A stretch of DNA of 64,000 nt from Flavobacterium limnophilum (GTDB lineage: Bacteria; Bacteroidota; Bacteroidia; Flavobacteriales; Flavobacteriaceae). The stretch is taken from NCBI RefSeq assembly GCF_027111315.2, contig NZ_CP114289.2:4030001-4094000 (forward strand), read 5' to 3'. Shown here piece after piece: positions 18,749 to 27,778 of this stretch. The notes under the pieces are model-generated. The model made no database searches. It was not told where the DNA came from and was given only the letters and a program-made list of their open reading frames with translations. Every line of letters begins with the position of its first letter. Within the stretch, counting starts at the first letter, position 1. The position numbers and the translations under genes were made by a program.

Positions 18749-21472
18749 ATGAGAACAATGAAAAATTGGTTACTTTCTGGATTGCTGTTTATGATGGTTT
18801 CGACAGTATTTTCGCAAGGGAAAATAACGGGAACAGTCACGGATGGACAAAATTCTTTGCCTGGAGCAAACGTTGCCATCAAAGGGTCAAAAATTGGAAC
18901 TACTGCTGATTTTGACGGTAAATTTTCTATTAATACTTCCGTAACTTCTGGAGAAGTTGTAATTTCATTTATAGGTTACGATGCCAAGACCCTTAAATTC
19001 AGGGTTTCAAATGGAGGAACTACAGATTTGGGCACGATTGTTTTGACTAATAATTCAAGCGAATTAGAAGAAGTTGTTATAAAAAGTGGAGTAGTTGATA
19101 TTGCAAAAGACAGGAAGACTCCTGTTGCAGTTTCTACTATAAAAGCTGCTGAAATTCAGGAAAAATTAGGAACACAAGAATTTCCTGAAATTTTGGCCAA
19201 TACACCTTCAGTATATGTAACAAAGCAAGGTGGTGGTTTTGGAGACTCAAGAATAAATATTCGTGGATTTGACCAAAGGAATATTGCGGTAATGGTAAAC
19301 GGTGTCCCTGTAAATGATATGGAGAACAGTGCAGTTTACTGGAGCAACTGGGCAGGTTTGTCTGATGTTACTTCTGCCATGCAGGTACAAAGAGGGTTAG
19401 GTTCTTCTAAACTAGCCATTTCTTCAGTGGGAGGTACAATAAATGTAGTAACCAGAACTTCTGATATGAAAGAAGGCGGTTCTGTTTCTTCAGGTTTTGG
19501 AAATGCAAATTATTTGAAAGTTCAAGGTTCTTATAATACAGGGGTAATGAAAAATGGTTTCTCTGCTTCTGTTTTATTGAGTTCAACTATGGGAGATGGT
19601 TATGTGGATGGAACGAAATTTCAAGGACAAAATTATTTCATCGCTTTTGGTTATAAGCCAAACGACAAGCATGATTTTCAATTTACTTTTACAGGCGCAC
19701 CCCAATGGCATAACCAAAGAAGTTTTGCCAACACACTTACTGATTATTTGAAATATGGCAAAAATGGTGAGCCAAACATAAAATACAGTTCTGATTGGGG
19801 ATATTTGAATGGTGAAGAATATGCTTGGACAAGAAACTTTTATCACAAACCAGTTATGTCTTTCAACTGGGATTACAAAATCAGTGAAAACACCAAATTA
19901 TCCTCTGTATTCTATGCATCATGGGGTCGTGGAGGAGGAACAGGGAATATTGGAAAAAGCCCATTCTCTTATAAAACTGCAAACGGATTGGTTCTTTTTG
20001 ATGAGTTTGTTAAATTCAACACAGGTCAACCAAATAGTGTTGGAGCTCCACTTACGCCAAGTACGGCAACGGGTCACGTTGGAGAATATGTAACCAATTC
20101 CACTACAGGTTTTACTAGGAGAGCTTCTATAAATTCTCATGACTGGTACGGTGCGGTTATTAATTTAAACCAAAAACTGACGGATAATTTAACGCTTGAT
20201 TTTGGTATTGATGCAAGAACCTATGTTGGTTACCACTTCAGAAACATTAATGACAGATTAGGAGCAAGCGTTTATTTTGACAATAAAGACATTAATAATC
20301 CTAACAGATATTTATATCAAACCTATTCTGCTTCACCAAGTATAAATCCTTGGACGGATGTTAAAGACCAAGAAAAAATTGAATACAACAATAATGGTTA
20401 TGTAAAATGGTACGGTGCATTTACACAGTTAGAATATTCAAATGACAAACTTTCTGCCTTTTTTCAAGGAGCTGTTTCTCAACAAGGATTTCAAAGAGAA
20501 GATACTTTTGTTTATCTAAAAACGGATCCACTATATAAAACCGACATTGAAAACATTCTTGGAGGTAACGTAAAAGGGGGTGTTAACTACAATATCAACG
20601 ACCAACACAATGTTTTCGTGAACTCAGGTTACTATTCTAAACAGCCATTCTTTAATGCGGTTTATCGTAATAATAGATCGGTTGCTTTTGATACTCCAAA
20701 CGAAAAAATATTAGGTGTTGAAGCAGGTTATGGATTTAGATCTTCAATGTTCAATGCTAAATTGAATTTGTATTATACCGCTTGGGATGATAGATATCAA
20801 AGATCTACAGATCCTAGTTCTACAAACAGAAATGGATATTATGATGCCAATGGAGTTAGTGAAACACACTCTGGAGTCGAGTTGGAGATGAATGCTAGAC
20901 CGTTGCCTAAATTAAATATTAATGGAATGGTTTCCGTGGGAGAATGGAAATACAATGGCAATGCCACTTATGATAGATTTGACCAGAATAACAATAAAAT
21001 AGGGTCAGGTGATTTATATTTAGCCGATGTTAAAGTGGGTGATGCAGCTCAAATGACAGCTTCTTTGGGCGCTTCTTATGAAGTTCTTACCAGAGTCTCT
21101 CTAGATGCAAATTACAGATTCCAAGATAATTTATATGCTGCAATTGAGCCAGGAAGATTTTCTTCTGCCACTAATAAAGGATCTTTGGAATTACCTTCTT
21201 ATGGGTTGATGGATGCTGGATTCTCTTATAAGTTGATTGTGGGTAAAAACCTAGACAAATCAGTAAATTTCAGATTGAATGTAAATAACGTTTTGGATGA
21301 AGTTTATATTTCTGAATCAAGAACCAATATTTTTGCAGATGATTTTGTTTCTGGAACATCTGGAGCAACATGGGAATCAGCTGGTAGAACATATAAAGGA
21401 GTTGCAAATGGGAATCAAGTATTCTTCGGTTTTGGAAGAACTTGGAACTTTAGTTTACGTTACAATTTCTAA
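18749..21472 (+). CDS. TonB-dependent outer-membrane receptor with CarboxypepD-reg-like domain
   Basis: 907 residues from the ATG at 18749, which places a clean signal peptide (MKNWLLSGLLFMMVSTVFSQ) at the start; the frame is open from 18710 but that would add a hydrophilic leader. After cleavage comes the KITGTVTDGQNSLPGANVAI beta-sandwich typical of Bacteroidota receptors, then the plug domain (EILANTPSVYVTKQGGGFGD, INIRGFDQRNIAVMVNGVPV) and a 22-strand barrel ending in TWNFSLRYNF, an aromatic terminus. No SusD gene follows, so this is not a standard SusCD pair. The ligand cannot be named from sequence; siderophores, vitamins, peptides and sugars are all known for the family. Confidence 0.93.
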   Translation: MRTMKNWLLSGLLFMMVSTVFSQGKITGTVTDGQNSLPGANVAIKGSKIGTTADFDGKFSINTSVTSGEVVISFIGYDAKTLKFRVSNGGTTDLGTIVLTNNSSELEEVVIKSGVVDIAKDRKTPVAVSTIKAAEIQEKLGTQEFPEILANTPSVYVTKQGGGFGDSRINIRGFDQRNIAVMVNGVPVNDMENSAVYWSNWAGLSDVTSAMQVQRGLGSSKLAISSVGGTINVVTRTSDMKEGGSVSSGFGNANYLKVQGSYNTGVMKNGFSASVLLSSTMGDGYVDGTKFQGQNYFIAFGYKPNDKHDFQFTFTGAPQWHNQRSFANTLTDYLKYGKNGEPNIKYSSDWGYLNGEEYAWTRNFYHKPVMSFNWDYKISENTKLSSVFYASWGRGGGTGNIGKSPFSYKTANGLVLFDEFVKFNTGQPNSVGAPLTPSTATGHVGEYVTNSTTGFTRRASINSHDWYGAVINLNQKLTDNLTLDFGIDARTYVGYHFRNINDRLGASVYFDNKDINNPNRYLYQTYSASPSINPWTDVKDQEKIEYNNNGYVKWYGAFTQLEYSNDKLSAFFQGAVSQQGFQREDTFVYLKTDPLYKTDIENILGGNVKGGVNYNINDQHNVFVNSGYYSKQPFFNAVYRNNRSVAFDTPNEKILGVEAGYGFRSSMFNAKLNLYYTAWDDRYQRSTDPSSTNRNGYYDANGVSETHSGVELEMNARPLPKLNINGMVSVGEWKYNGNATYDRFDQNNNKIGSGDLYLADVKVGDAAQMTASLGASYEVLTRVSLDANYRFQDNLYAAIEPGRFSSATNKGSLELPSYGLMDAGFSYKLIVGKNLDKSVNFRLNVNNVLDEVYISESRTNIFADDFVSGTSGATWESAGRTYKGVANGNQVFFGFGRTWNFSLRYNF

Positions 21473-21491
21473 AAGAAATTCAAATAATATC

Positions 21492-21530
21492 AAAAACGGC
21501 ATCGCTTCAAAAGTGGATGCCGTTTTTTTT
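21492..21530 (+). terminator. Terminator after TonB receptor gene
   Basis: AAAACGGCATC at 21493-21503 pairs with GATGCCGTTTT from 21516, ending in an eight-T run. Confidence 0.9.
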
Positions 21531-21573
21531 ATGCTTTTTTTACTTATATTTGTTAAAACAAAAAAAATATTTT

Positions 21574-21996
21574 ATGTACGAAATCGTTCAAAAACTGCAT
21601 TCTGGCTGGGCTTATTTGGCATTGTTACTATTGGTTTTAGCTGTCGTCAATTCAATTATTGGATTATCTTCTAAAAAAGAATTTACCGAGAAAGACAGAA
21701 AGATTGCCCTATTTGCCTTGGCGGCAATACACTCTCAATTGGTAATTGGTTTCGTTGCTTATTTTGTTTCTCCAAAAGGGTTTTCTCAATTGGGTCAAAT
21801 GAAAGATGCAGCATTAAGGCTGACATCATTGGAACATCCGCTTGTCAACATTATTGGTATTGTCTTGATTACCATTGGTTGGTCAAAACATAAAAAACTT
21901 GCCACGAGTGAATCAAAATTCAAGACATTCTCCATTTATTATGGCTTGGGATTAGTGCTCGTCTTGAGTAGAATTCCCTGGAATTTGTGGTTTTAA
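21574..21996 (+). CDS. Four-helix membrane protein, function unknown (cytochrome b-like annotation possible)
   Basis: 140 residues from the ATG at 21574. About four hydrophobic helices: LHSGWAYLALLLLVLAVVNS near the start, IALFALAAIHSQLVIGFVAYF, HPLVNIIGIVLITIGW, and YYGLGLVLVLSRIPW at the end. Conserved-looking histidines sit in or near helices 1, 2 and 3 (LHSG, IHSQ, EHP), which has led to cytochrome b-like names in related genomes as far as I recall, but no heme motif proves it. A TATATTTG at 21545-21552 is a good -7 element 22 bases before the start. The open frame continues upstream to 21517, into the preceding terminator, and that part is unlikely to be translated. Confidence 0.7.
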   Translation: MYEIVQKLHSGWAYLALLLLVLAVVNSIIGLSSKKEFTEKDRKIALFALAAIHSQLVIGFVAYFVSPKGFSQLGQMKDAALRLTSLEHPLVNIIGIVLITIGWSKHKKLATSESKFKTFSIYYGLGLVLVLSRIPWNLWF

Positions 21997-22001
21997 AAAA
22001 C

Positions 22002-22029
22002 AAAAAAGTCCTGAAAAGGACTTTTTTTT
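22002..22029 (+). terminator. Terminator after small membrane protein gene
   Basis: AAAAAAGTCC / GGACTTTTTT with loop TGAAAA and a long T run. Confidence 0.88.
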
Positions 22030-22076
22030 ACCTAGGTATGGTTTTTGCAAAATAGAATTCAACTAAAAAGTCAAAA

Positions 22077-22607
22077 ATGAAATCGAAGATTCACAAATAC
22101 CCAAAAAGCAATTTTAAAATCTTGAGTAAAAAATCAATAGTAATTTTTCTTTCGATTGCCTTTGTTGCTTTGGCAAGCAGTCAAACCTTGGTTTCGGACA
22201 AACAAAAAACAGCAATACAAAAAGATACCGTCAAAAAAAACAAAACACTTGTTGATCAACAAGAAATCATTTCAGATAGTTTGCTGCTTGAAACCGGGAA
22301 GTTCAAATTTTACAAAAAAGATGCCCACGCCTCGTATTATGCCGATAGATTTCATGGACAAAGAACCTCTAGCGGCAAGAGATACGACAAAAACAAATAT
22401 ACTGCGGCCCATAAAAAACTGCCTTTTGGAACCAAAGTAAAAGTGACAAACGAGGCTAACGGGAAGTCAGTAATTGTGGAAATTACCGATAGAGGGCCTT
22501 TTGTGAGAGCAAGAGAAATTGATTTGTCAAAACGGGCTTTTATGGATATTGCCAATAACAAATCCAATGGTGCCATAATGGTGACCATTCAGGTGCTCCA
22601 AAAATAA
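22077..22607 (+). CDS. RlpA-like double-psi beta-barrel protein (septal ring lytic transglycosylase family)
   Basis: 176 residues: an N-terminal membrane anchor or signal (KKSIVIFLSIAFVALASSQ), a linker of Lys and Thr, then the RlpA domain from about residue 85: ASYYADRFHGQRTSSGKRYD, TAAHKKLPFGTKVKVTN and VEITDRGPFVRAREIDLSKR. The E/D pair around the first G-x-x-T-A/S-S-G and the D-R-G-P motif are the transglycosylase-type active-site residues of the family. No SPOR domain is present, so septal targeting through denuded glycan is not implied. The stop abuts a convergent CYTH gene with no gap. Confidence 0.88.
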   Translation: MKSKIHKYPKSNFKILSKKSIVIFLSIAFVALASSQTLVSDKQKTAIQKDTVKKNKTLVDQQEIISDSLLLETGKFKFYKKDAHASYYADRFHGQRTSSGKRYDKNKYTAAHKKLPFGTKVKVTNEANGKSVIVEITDRGPFVRAREIDLSKRAFMDIANNKSNGAIMVTIQVLQK

Positions 22608-23078
22608 TCAGCGCCAGTTTTTATAAGGATTCTTGCTCAAATAAGAATTATAATACCGATGGTCATTGGTAACTTCTTGGCCAAGCCAGTTTGGTTTTTC
22701 GAAGGTTTCGGTTTCCGATCCAAGTTCAATTTCCGCCATGACCAAGCCTTGATTTTCGCCATAAAATTCGTCAATTTCAATGATGTGATTGCCCATTTTT
22801 ACTTCAAAACGGGTTTTGTCGATAACGCCTTTTTCACACAACTTCAACAATGCTGCCGCTTCATCGACAGGAATTTCTTTTTCCCATTCAAACCGCGACA
22901 AGCCCGATTCATTTGTGGCTCCTTTTATGGTCAAGAATCCCTTGTCGCCTTTTAGGCGCACTCTAACCGTCCGTTCTGGAACAGCGCTCAAATAACCCTG
23001 CGCAATTCGATTTTGGGCAAAAGCTTCTTTTTTGAAATCTTCTGAGGTAACGAGAAATTTTCTTTCTATTTCTAACAT
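22608..23078 (-). CDS. CYTH domain protein (triphosphate-tunnel metalloenzyme family)
   Basis: 156 residues beginning with the diagnostic LEIERKFLV (E-x-E-x-K) of CYTH proteins, then VRVRLKGDKGFLTIKG, RFEWEKEIPVDEA, and IEIDEFYGENQGLVMAEIEL, supplying the charged residues of the eight-stranded tunnel. Relatives hydrolyse tripolyphosphate or bind inorganic phosphates; adenylate cyclase activity is rare in small bacterial forms. Convergent with the RlpA-like gene. The TPR gene lies 30 bases upstream on the same strand, so co-transcription is possible. Confidence 0.9.
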   Translation of the reverse strand: MLEIERKFLVTSEDFKKEAFAQNRIAQGYLSAVPERTVRVRLKGDKGFLTIKGATNESGLSRFEWEKEIPVDEAAALLKLCEKGVIDKTRFEVKMGNHIIEIDEFYGENQGLVMAEIELGSETETFEKPNWLGQEVTNDHRYYNSYLSKNPYKNWR

Positions 23079-23108
23079 AATTAGGGTAATAAATCCAGTG
23101 TTTTATTG

Positions 23109-24512
23109 CTATTCTTTGATGATTTTAAAGGTTTGCGGTGAAGCTGTATTGAAGGTTTTAAGGATGTAAAAACCTGCGTTTAGTCTTGATACATCAATAG
23201 TGCCATCGGAGCTGTTTCCACGTAAAACGGAATTGGATTCGAAATCAAACAATTCATAATCAAAATTCTTGAAATCATAGTTTTTGACCGTGATTACTGT
23301 TGTGGCAGGATTAGGGAAAACAAATGGTTTGGGTTTTTCAATAACTATTTCAGGTTGCACGTTGTTGCAGGCACTTCCCAATAAAGCATCGAGATCTTTT
23401 TCATCATATACTAAGGTATAATCGAGTTCCTTTACTTTTTCGAATAAGGCACAGGCTTTATCGTATTTTTTTTGGTCGAGGTAAATAATGCCCAGGTTTT
23501 TCATGGCATACGAATTGTTTGGATCCATTTCTAATGCTTCTTTCAAATCTTGGATTCCTTTTTCGGATTCACCTAATTTGTGGTACAGTAAACCTCGTGT
23601 AGTCTTTAAATCCCTGCCCCCATAATTGGATGAGCGTTCTATAATTATTTTTTCTTTAAGGAAAGCGACCTTAATATTTTCCATGGCTTTTTCGTATTCG
23701 CCAATATCGCTGTACAATCGTGCCATTCCCCATCTTGCATGACCATGTTCTGGTTGTTCTGAAATGATTTTTTCTAAATAGAAACGTGCCAAATCAGTGG
23801 ATTTTTTTTGTTGTAAATAATTGGCAAAATTATATAAAATCCGATTGTCTTTTGGTGCGGCAGTCATTGCTTTAAGATAGTATTGATAGGCATAGTTTTC
23901 CATTTCAAGAGCTCCATAGAGATTAGCCAGTAAATCATAAAGACTGCTTTTGAATTTTTCCCTGTTTGCCTTTTCGGATTCCGAAATTACTTTGGTGGTG
24001 TCTTTAGTTTTTTTATTTATTATCCTTTCCACCTTTTTTAAATCGTCAAGAGCCAAGGTTCTATTGCCAAGACGAGCTCTTAAATTACCTCTTTTGTATA
24101 AGTCGTTTATATTGGTTGGGTTATAATTGGTTCTGGTGTTTAATTCCGTAAGCAATTGAAGATGTTTTTTTGCATTTTCTTCAGTTTCCTTGTTGTTAAA
24201 AGGTAATTTGTGGTCGGTTCTGCTCAATAATTTGCCATGAGAAAAATTCCAAGTCACTAATTTCTCTCCCAAGTTGTTGTATTGAAAACAATTGGTGTTT
24301 TTATGTCCTTTAGTATCAAAATAAAAGATCTCGTTTATCTTTCCATTGTTATGGTAAGTTTTTAAACTATCTACAATTTTATCAGTCCCTTTCCAAATTT
24401 CTACGGATACCACTTTATCTTTATAATAATGTCGGACAACAGTATTGTTGTCATTGGTTTGACTCCATGACAAAACAGGTAAAAGCAATAAGAAGTAAAT
24501 TGTTTTTTTCAT
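23109..24512 (-). CDS. TPR-repeat protein with T9SS type A sorting domain
   Basis: 467 residues with a signal peptide (KKTIYFLLLLPVLSWSQ). The N-terminal part has MORN-like segments (HYYKDKVVSVEIWKGTDKI, YHNNGKINEIFYFDTKG). The middle holds tetratricopeptide repeats, for example LYDLLANLYGALEMENYAYQ and HARWGMARLYSDIGEYEKAM, then GLLYHKLGESEKGIQDLKEA and NLGIIYLDQKKYDKACALFE. The last 70 residues (PNPATTVITVKN, GTIDVSRLNAGFYILK, KIIKE) form the Por-secretion C-terminal domain that targets cargo through the type IX system to the outside or surface. TPRs suggest protein contacts; the partner is not known. This gene is direct evidence that the organism has a T9SS. Confidence 0.88.
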   Translation of the reverse strand: MKKTIYFLLLLPVLSWSQTNDNNTVVRHYYKDKVVSVEIWKGTDKIVDSLKTYHNNGKINEIFYFDTKGHKNTNCFQYNNLGEKLVTWNFSHGKLLSRTDHKLPFNNKETEENAKKHLQLLTELNTRTNYNPTNINDLYKRGNLRARLGNRTLALDDLKKVERIINKKTKDTTKVISESEKANREKFKSSLYDLLANLYGALEMENYAYQYYLKAMTAAPKDNRILYNFANYLQQKKSTDLARFYLEKIISEQPEHGHARWGMARLYSDIGEYEKAMENIKVAFLKEKIIIERSSNYGGRDLKTTRGLLYHKLGESEKGIQDLKEALEMDPNNSYAMKNLGIIYLDQKKYDKACALFEKVKELDYTLVYDEKDLDALLGSACNNVQPEIVIEKPKPFVFPNPATTVITVKNYDFKNFDYELFDFESNSVLRGNSSDGTIDVSRLNAGFYILKTFNTASPQTFKIIKE

Positions 24513-24603
24513 GATTGGTCTAATGAATTTTATGGTTTTAATTTATTATAAATGTAAGATATTTAAGAATATGTAGGTGCGATAATTTGCATAAATTTGC
24601 TTT

Positions 24604-25686
24604 ATGTCTGAAACAGTTCCAAATAGAAAAATCATACATGTCGATATGGATGCTTTTTATGCTTCGGTGGAGCAAATGGACAATCCTGCTTTGCGTGGAA
24701 AACCAATTGCTGTTGGCGGATCGGAAAACCGTGGCGTTGTGGCGGCGGCAAGTTATGAGGCCAGAAAATTTGGAGTTCGAAGTGCCATTAGCGGCGTTTT
24801 GGCCAAAAAATATTGTCCCGATTTAATTTTTGTGAGACCTCGATTCGAGCGCTACAAAGAAATATCCAGCAAAATTCAGAAGATATTCCACGAATACACC
24901 GATTTGGTCGAACCTTTGTCTCTTGACGAAGCTTATCTCGACGTTACGGTAAACAAAAAAGGCAATCCAAGCGCTACTTTATTGGCACAAGAAATAAGAT
25001 TGCGTATTCTTGACGAAGTGGGACTTACTGCTTCGGCGGGAATTTCGGTCAATAAATTCGTGGCCAAAATTGCCAGTGATTACAACAAACCCAACGGACA
25101 GAAAACGGTCAATCCGGAGGAAGTTGTTTCTTTTTTGGAAGTATTGCCCATCCGGAAATTTTATGGAGTTGGGAAAGTCACGACCGAAAAAATGTACCAA
25201 TTGGGTGTTTTTACGGGATTGGAACTGAAAAGCAAATCCATGGAATTTCTCGAAAAACATTTCGGTAAATCGGGAAATTTCTATTATAATGTGGTTCGTG
25301 GCATTCACGACAGTGAAGTAAAATCGGATCGAATTACCAAATCGGTGGCGGCCGAACATACTTTTGACATCAATCTTTCGTCCGAAATTTTTATGCTGGA
25401 GCAGTTGGAAAACATTGCCAACTCATTGGAAAAAAGACTCAAAAAACACCGTATAGCAGGAAAAACGGTTACTTTGAAAATAAAATACAGCGATTTTACG
25501 CAACAAACCCGCAGCAAGACTTTGCCTTACTTTATATCCGACAAGGGATTGATTATGGAAACTGTAAAAGAACTTTTGTTCCAGGAACGGATGAAAGATT
25601 CCGTTAGATTGTTGGGAATTTCCTTGAGCAATTTAAACACCGAAGAGAAAAAGACGGTTGTGGTGCAATTGAAATTTGCTTTTTAA
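24604..25686 (+). CDS. dinB: DNA polymerase IV (Y family)
   Basis: Translesion polymerase. The 360-residue protein has the palm motif IIHVDMDAFYASVEQ (residues 10-24), YEARKFGVRS in the fingers, SLDEAYLDVT with the catalytic acidic pair near 105, SAGISVNKFVAKIASD, a thumb HhH (GVGKVTTEKMYQLG) and the little-finger domain to the end (LRLLGISLSNL-like RLLGISLSNL). It lacks an obvious C-terminal beta-clamp QLxLF box beyond VVVQLKFAF, which may serve. A TAAATTTG at 24592-24599 lies only four bases before the ATG, so the message may be leaderless, as for uvrC. Separated from pyk by a minus-strand terminator. Confidence 0.95.
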   Translation: MSETVPNRKIIHVDMDAFYASVEQMDNPALRGKPIAVGGSENRGVVAAASYEARKFGVRSAISGVLAKKYCPDLIFVRPRFERYKEISSKIQKIFHEYTDLVEPLSLDEAYLDVTVNKKGNPSATLLAQEIRLRILDEVGLTASAGISVNKFVAKIASDYNKPNGQKTVNPEEVVSFLEVLPIRKFYGVGKVTTEKMYQLGVFTGLELKSKSMEFLEKHFGKSGNFYYNVVRGIHDSEVKSDRITKSVAAEHTFDINLSSEIFMLEQLENIANSLEKRLKKHRIAGKTVTLKIKYSDFTQQTRSKTLPYFISDKGLIMETVKELLFQERMKDSVRLLGISLSNLNTEEKKTVVVQLKFAF

Positions 25687-25714
25687 CAAAAAAACCACGC
25701 CCGAAAGCGTGGTT
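25686..25714 (-). terminator. Terminator of pyk (minus strand), also downstream of dinB
   Basis: AACCACGC / GCGTGGTT with loop CCGAAA at 25693-25714. The T tract lies on the minus-strand side, so it mainly serves pyk. Confidence 0.8.
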
Positions 25715-25740
25715 ATGAATATCATTTGATAGGTTTTAAG

Positions 25741-27171
25741 CTATTCTATTTCTGAAACTCTCAAGGTGTTTACCATACCTTTATCGGTAAGAGGCATTGC
25801 AGAAAGGTTTACCAAGAAATCTCCTTTGGTTACATATCCTTTTTGTCTTGCGATTTCGTTTACGTCAGAAACGGTGTCATCCGTACTTACCGAGCTGTCA
25901 TAATAGAAAGATTTTACTCCCCACAATAAATTAAGACGGGTCAAGATTCGTTTATTGGAAGTAAATACCAAAATATGGGATTGAGGTCTCCAAGCCGATA
26001 TTTGGAAAGCAGTATAACCGCTGTTTGTCAAGGTGCAAATTGCTTTCGCCTTGATTCCGTTGGCCATTTGTGTGGCGTGGTGACAAACAATTTTAGTGAT
26101 AAAACGGCTTGTTTTGATTTGCGGCGTGTTTTGGGGAACTTGAATTAGCGGAGAATCTTCCACTGCTTCAAGAATTTGTGTCATTTGTTGAATTACCTGA
26201 ACAGGATAATTACCCGTGGCAGTTTCTCCAGAAAGCATTACGGCATCGGCACCATCCATAACCGAGTTGGCTACGTCATTTACCTCAGCACGAGTAGGAG
26301 TCAAACTTGTAATCATGGTTTCCATCATTTGGGTGGCCACGATAACGGGAATTCTGGCTGTTTTTGCTCTTCTGATTAATTCTTTTTGAACCAAAGGTAC
26401 TTCGTGTGCAGGAAGTTCCACTCCCAAATCTCCACGAGCTACCATCAAGGCATCAGAATAAGCAATAATTTTGTCAATATTTTCCAATGCTTCCGGCATT
26501 TCTATTTTGGCAACGATTGGAATTTTATAATCAGAATGTTCTGCAATCAATTCTTGTAGGTCTTGTAAATCTCTTGGCGTTTTCACGAATGATAGCGCAA
26601 TCCAGTCTACGTTTTGACCAATGGCAAAAATGGCATCGGCAATATCTTTTTCGGTCAATGCAGGCAAGGAAATTTTTGTGTTGGGAAGATTTACCCCTTT
26701 TTTGGATTTCAATTCACCACCTTGAAGAACGCGTGCCAAAACTTCGGTATTTTTGTCTGTTTCGACAATTTCGAAGATTAGTTTACCGTCGTCAAGCAAG
26801 ATTTTTTCTCCTGGATTTACATCGTTTGGAAAATTTTTGTATTTCATGAAAACTTTTTTGGCAGTACCAAGAATGTCTTCGGCAGTTGTAAAGGTGATTA
26901 AGTCACCATCATTTACCACTACGCCTTCTTCCATTACGCCTACTCGAAGTTTAGGTCCTTGCAAGTCTCCAAGAATTGCGGTTGTGTATCCAAATTCTTC
27001 GTTAAGGCCTCGAATTATATTGATTTTTTGTTTAACATCTTCATAGTCTGCGTGCGAAAAATTTATTCTAAACACATTTACACCTGCGTCAATCATGTCT
27101 TTGATGATCTCTCTAGTACTACATGCAGGTCCAAGGGTGGCTACAATTTTTGTTTTTTTCTTTGTAATCAT
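25741..27171 (-). CDS. pyk: Pyruvate kinase
   Basis: Last glycolytic step, phosphoenolpyruvate plus ADP to pyruvate plus ATP. 476 residues. N-terminal KIVATLGPACSTREIIKDM, NVFRINFSHADY; active-site IVAKIEMPEALENIDKI with the catalytic Lys and Glu, then ALMVARGDLGVELP and VIVATQMMETMITSLTPTRAE, VMDGADAVMLSGETATGNYP. The C-terminal domain contains the allosteric region in reduced form. Its start lies 5 bases after the stop of the IPExxxVDY gene, so the two form a small operon that recurs in Flavobacteriia. Confidence 0.97.
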   Translation of the reverse strand: MITKKKTKIVATLGPACSTREIIKDMIDAGVNVFRINFSHADYEDVKQKINIIRGLNEEFGYTTAILGDLQGPKLRVGVMEEGVVVNDGDLITFTTAEDILGTAKKVFMKYKNFPNDVNPGEKILLDDGKLIFEIVETDKNTEVLARVLQGGELKSKKGVNLPNTKISLPALTEKDIADAIFAIGQNVDWIALSFVKTPRDLQDLQELIAEHSDYKIPIVAKIEMPEALENIDKIIAYSDALMVARGDLGVELPAHEVPLVQKELIRRAKTARIPVIVATQMMETMITSLTPTRAEVNDVANSVMDGADAVMLSGETATGNYPVQVIQQMTQILEAVEDSPLIQVPQNTPQIKTSRFITKIVCHHATQMANGIKAKAICTLTNSGYTAFQISAWRPQSHILVFTSNKRILTRLNLLWGVKSFYYDSSVSTDDTVSDVNEIARQKGYVTKGDFLVNLSAMPLTDKGMVNTLRVSEIE

Positions 27172-27176
27172 TTGTA

Positions 27177-27665
27177 TTAAAAAATTAAATTGTTTTTTGA
27201 CTTTATTTTATTTGTTTCAACGGAATATGCCGTCGTTATGCTTTCAATCGTGTTTAACATGGATTGTATTTTTGATAAATCCATGGATTCATCTGTATTT
27301 TCAATTTTCAAAAAATAATCAACTTTCTTGAATTCGGGAAGCAAATAAACTTTTGTCGAAACTTCCACGTTTAAATTCGAAAATAGACCTTGGCCATTGT
27401 CGTTTTTTTGGTGGATTACTTCATTTATATTTTGAATTAAATTCCAAGTAATCGCTTTTTCAACATCATGATAATAAAATCGCGAGAATTTTGTCTCTCC
27501 TTCTTTTATGTTAATTTGAATTTCATTCTTGTTTTTGCCCAAATTTATTGGAAGCTTTTGATTGATGGAATAAGCTAACCGATAATCTTCCAATGAAGTA
27601 TGAATAGCAATAAGATGATAATCTATTTCGTCAAACTCGCCAAGATCCAATTTATGAACTGCCAT
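27177..27665 (-). CDS. IPExxxVDY family protein
   Basis: 162 residues with no catalytic motif. The name-giving signature appears as LPEFKKVDYFLKIE near residue 107 (Leu replacing the first Ile). The family is confined to Bacteroidota and its function is unknown. A minus-strand TATCTTTG at 27692-27685, about 20 bases before the start, is a good -7 element, so this gene probably leads the operon with pyk. A link with glycolytic control is only suggested by this constant neighbour. Confidence 0.9.
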   Translation of the reverse strand: MAVHKLDLGEFDEIDYHLIAIHTSLEDYRLAYSINQKLPINLGKNKNEIQINIKEGETKFSRFYYHDVEKAITWNLIQNINEVIHQKNDNGQGLFSNLNVEVSTKVYLLPEFKKVDYFLKIENTDESMDLSKIQSMLNTIESITTAYSVETNKIKSKNNLIF

Positions 27666-27778
27666 TTCCTGAAAAAATAAGATGCAAAGATAGTGTTTCT
27701 ATCGGAAGCAATAACCTCTCAAAACGGATGATTTATTAATTTATATGCGAAAACGATGTAGCTAACATCTTGTTGTAA

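Noticed and set aside
18749..21472. SusC/SusD polysaccharide utilisation locus
   Set aside because: No SusD-like gene or glycoside hydrolase follows; the receptor gene stands alone with a terminator.
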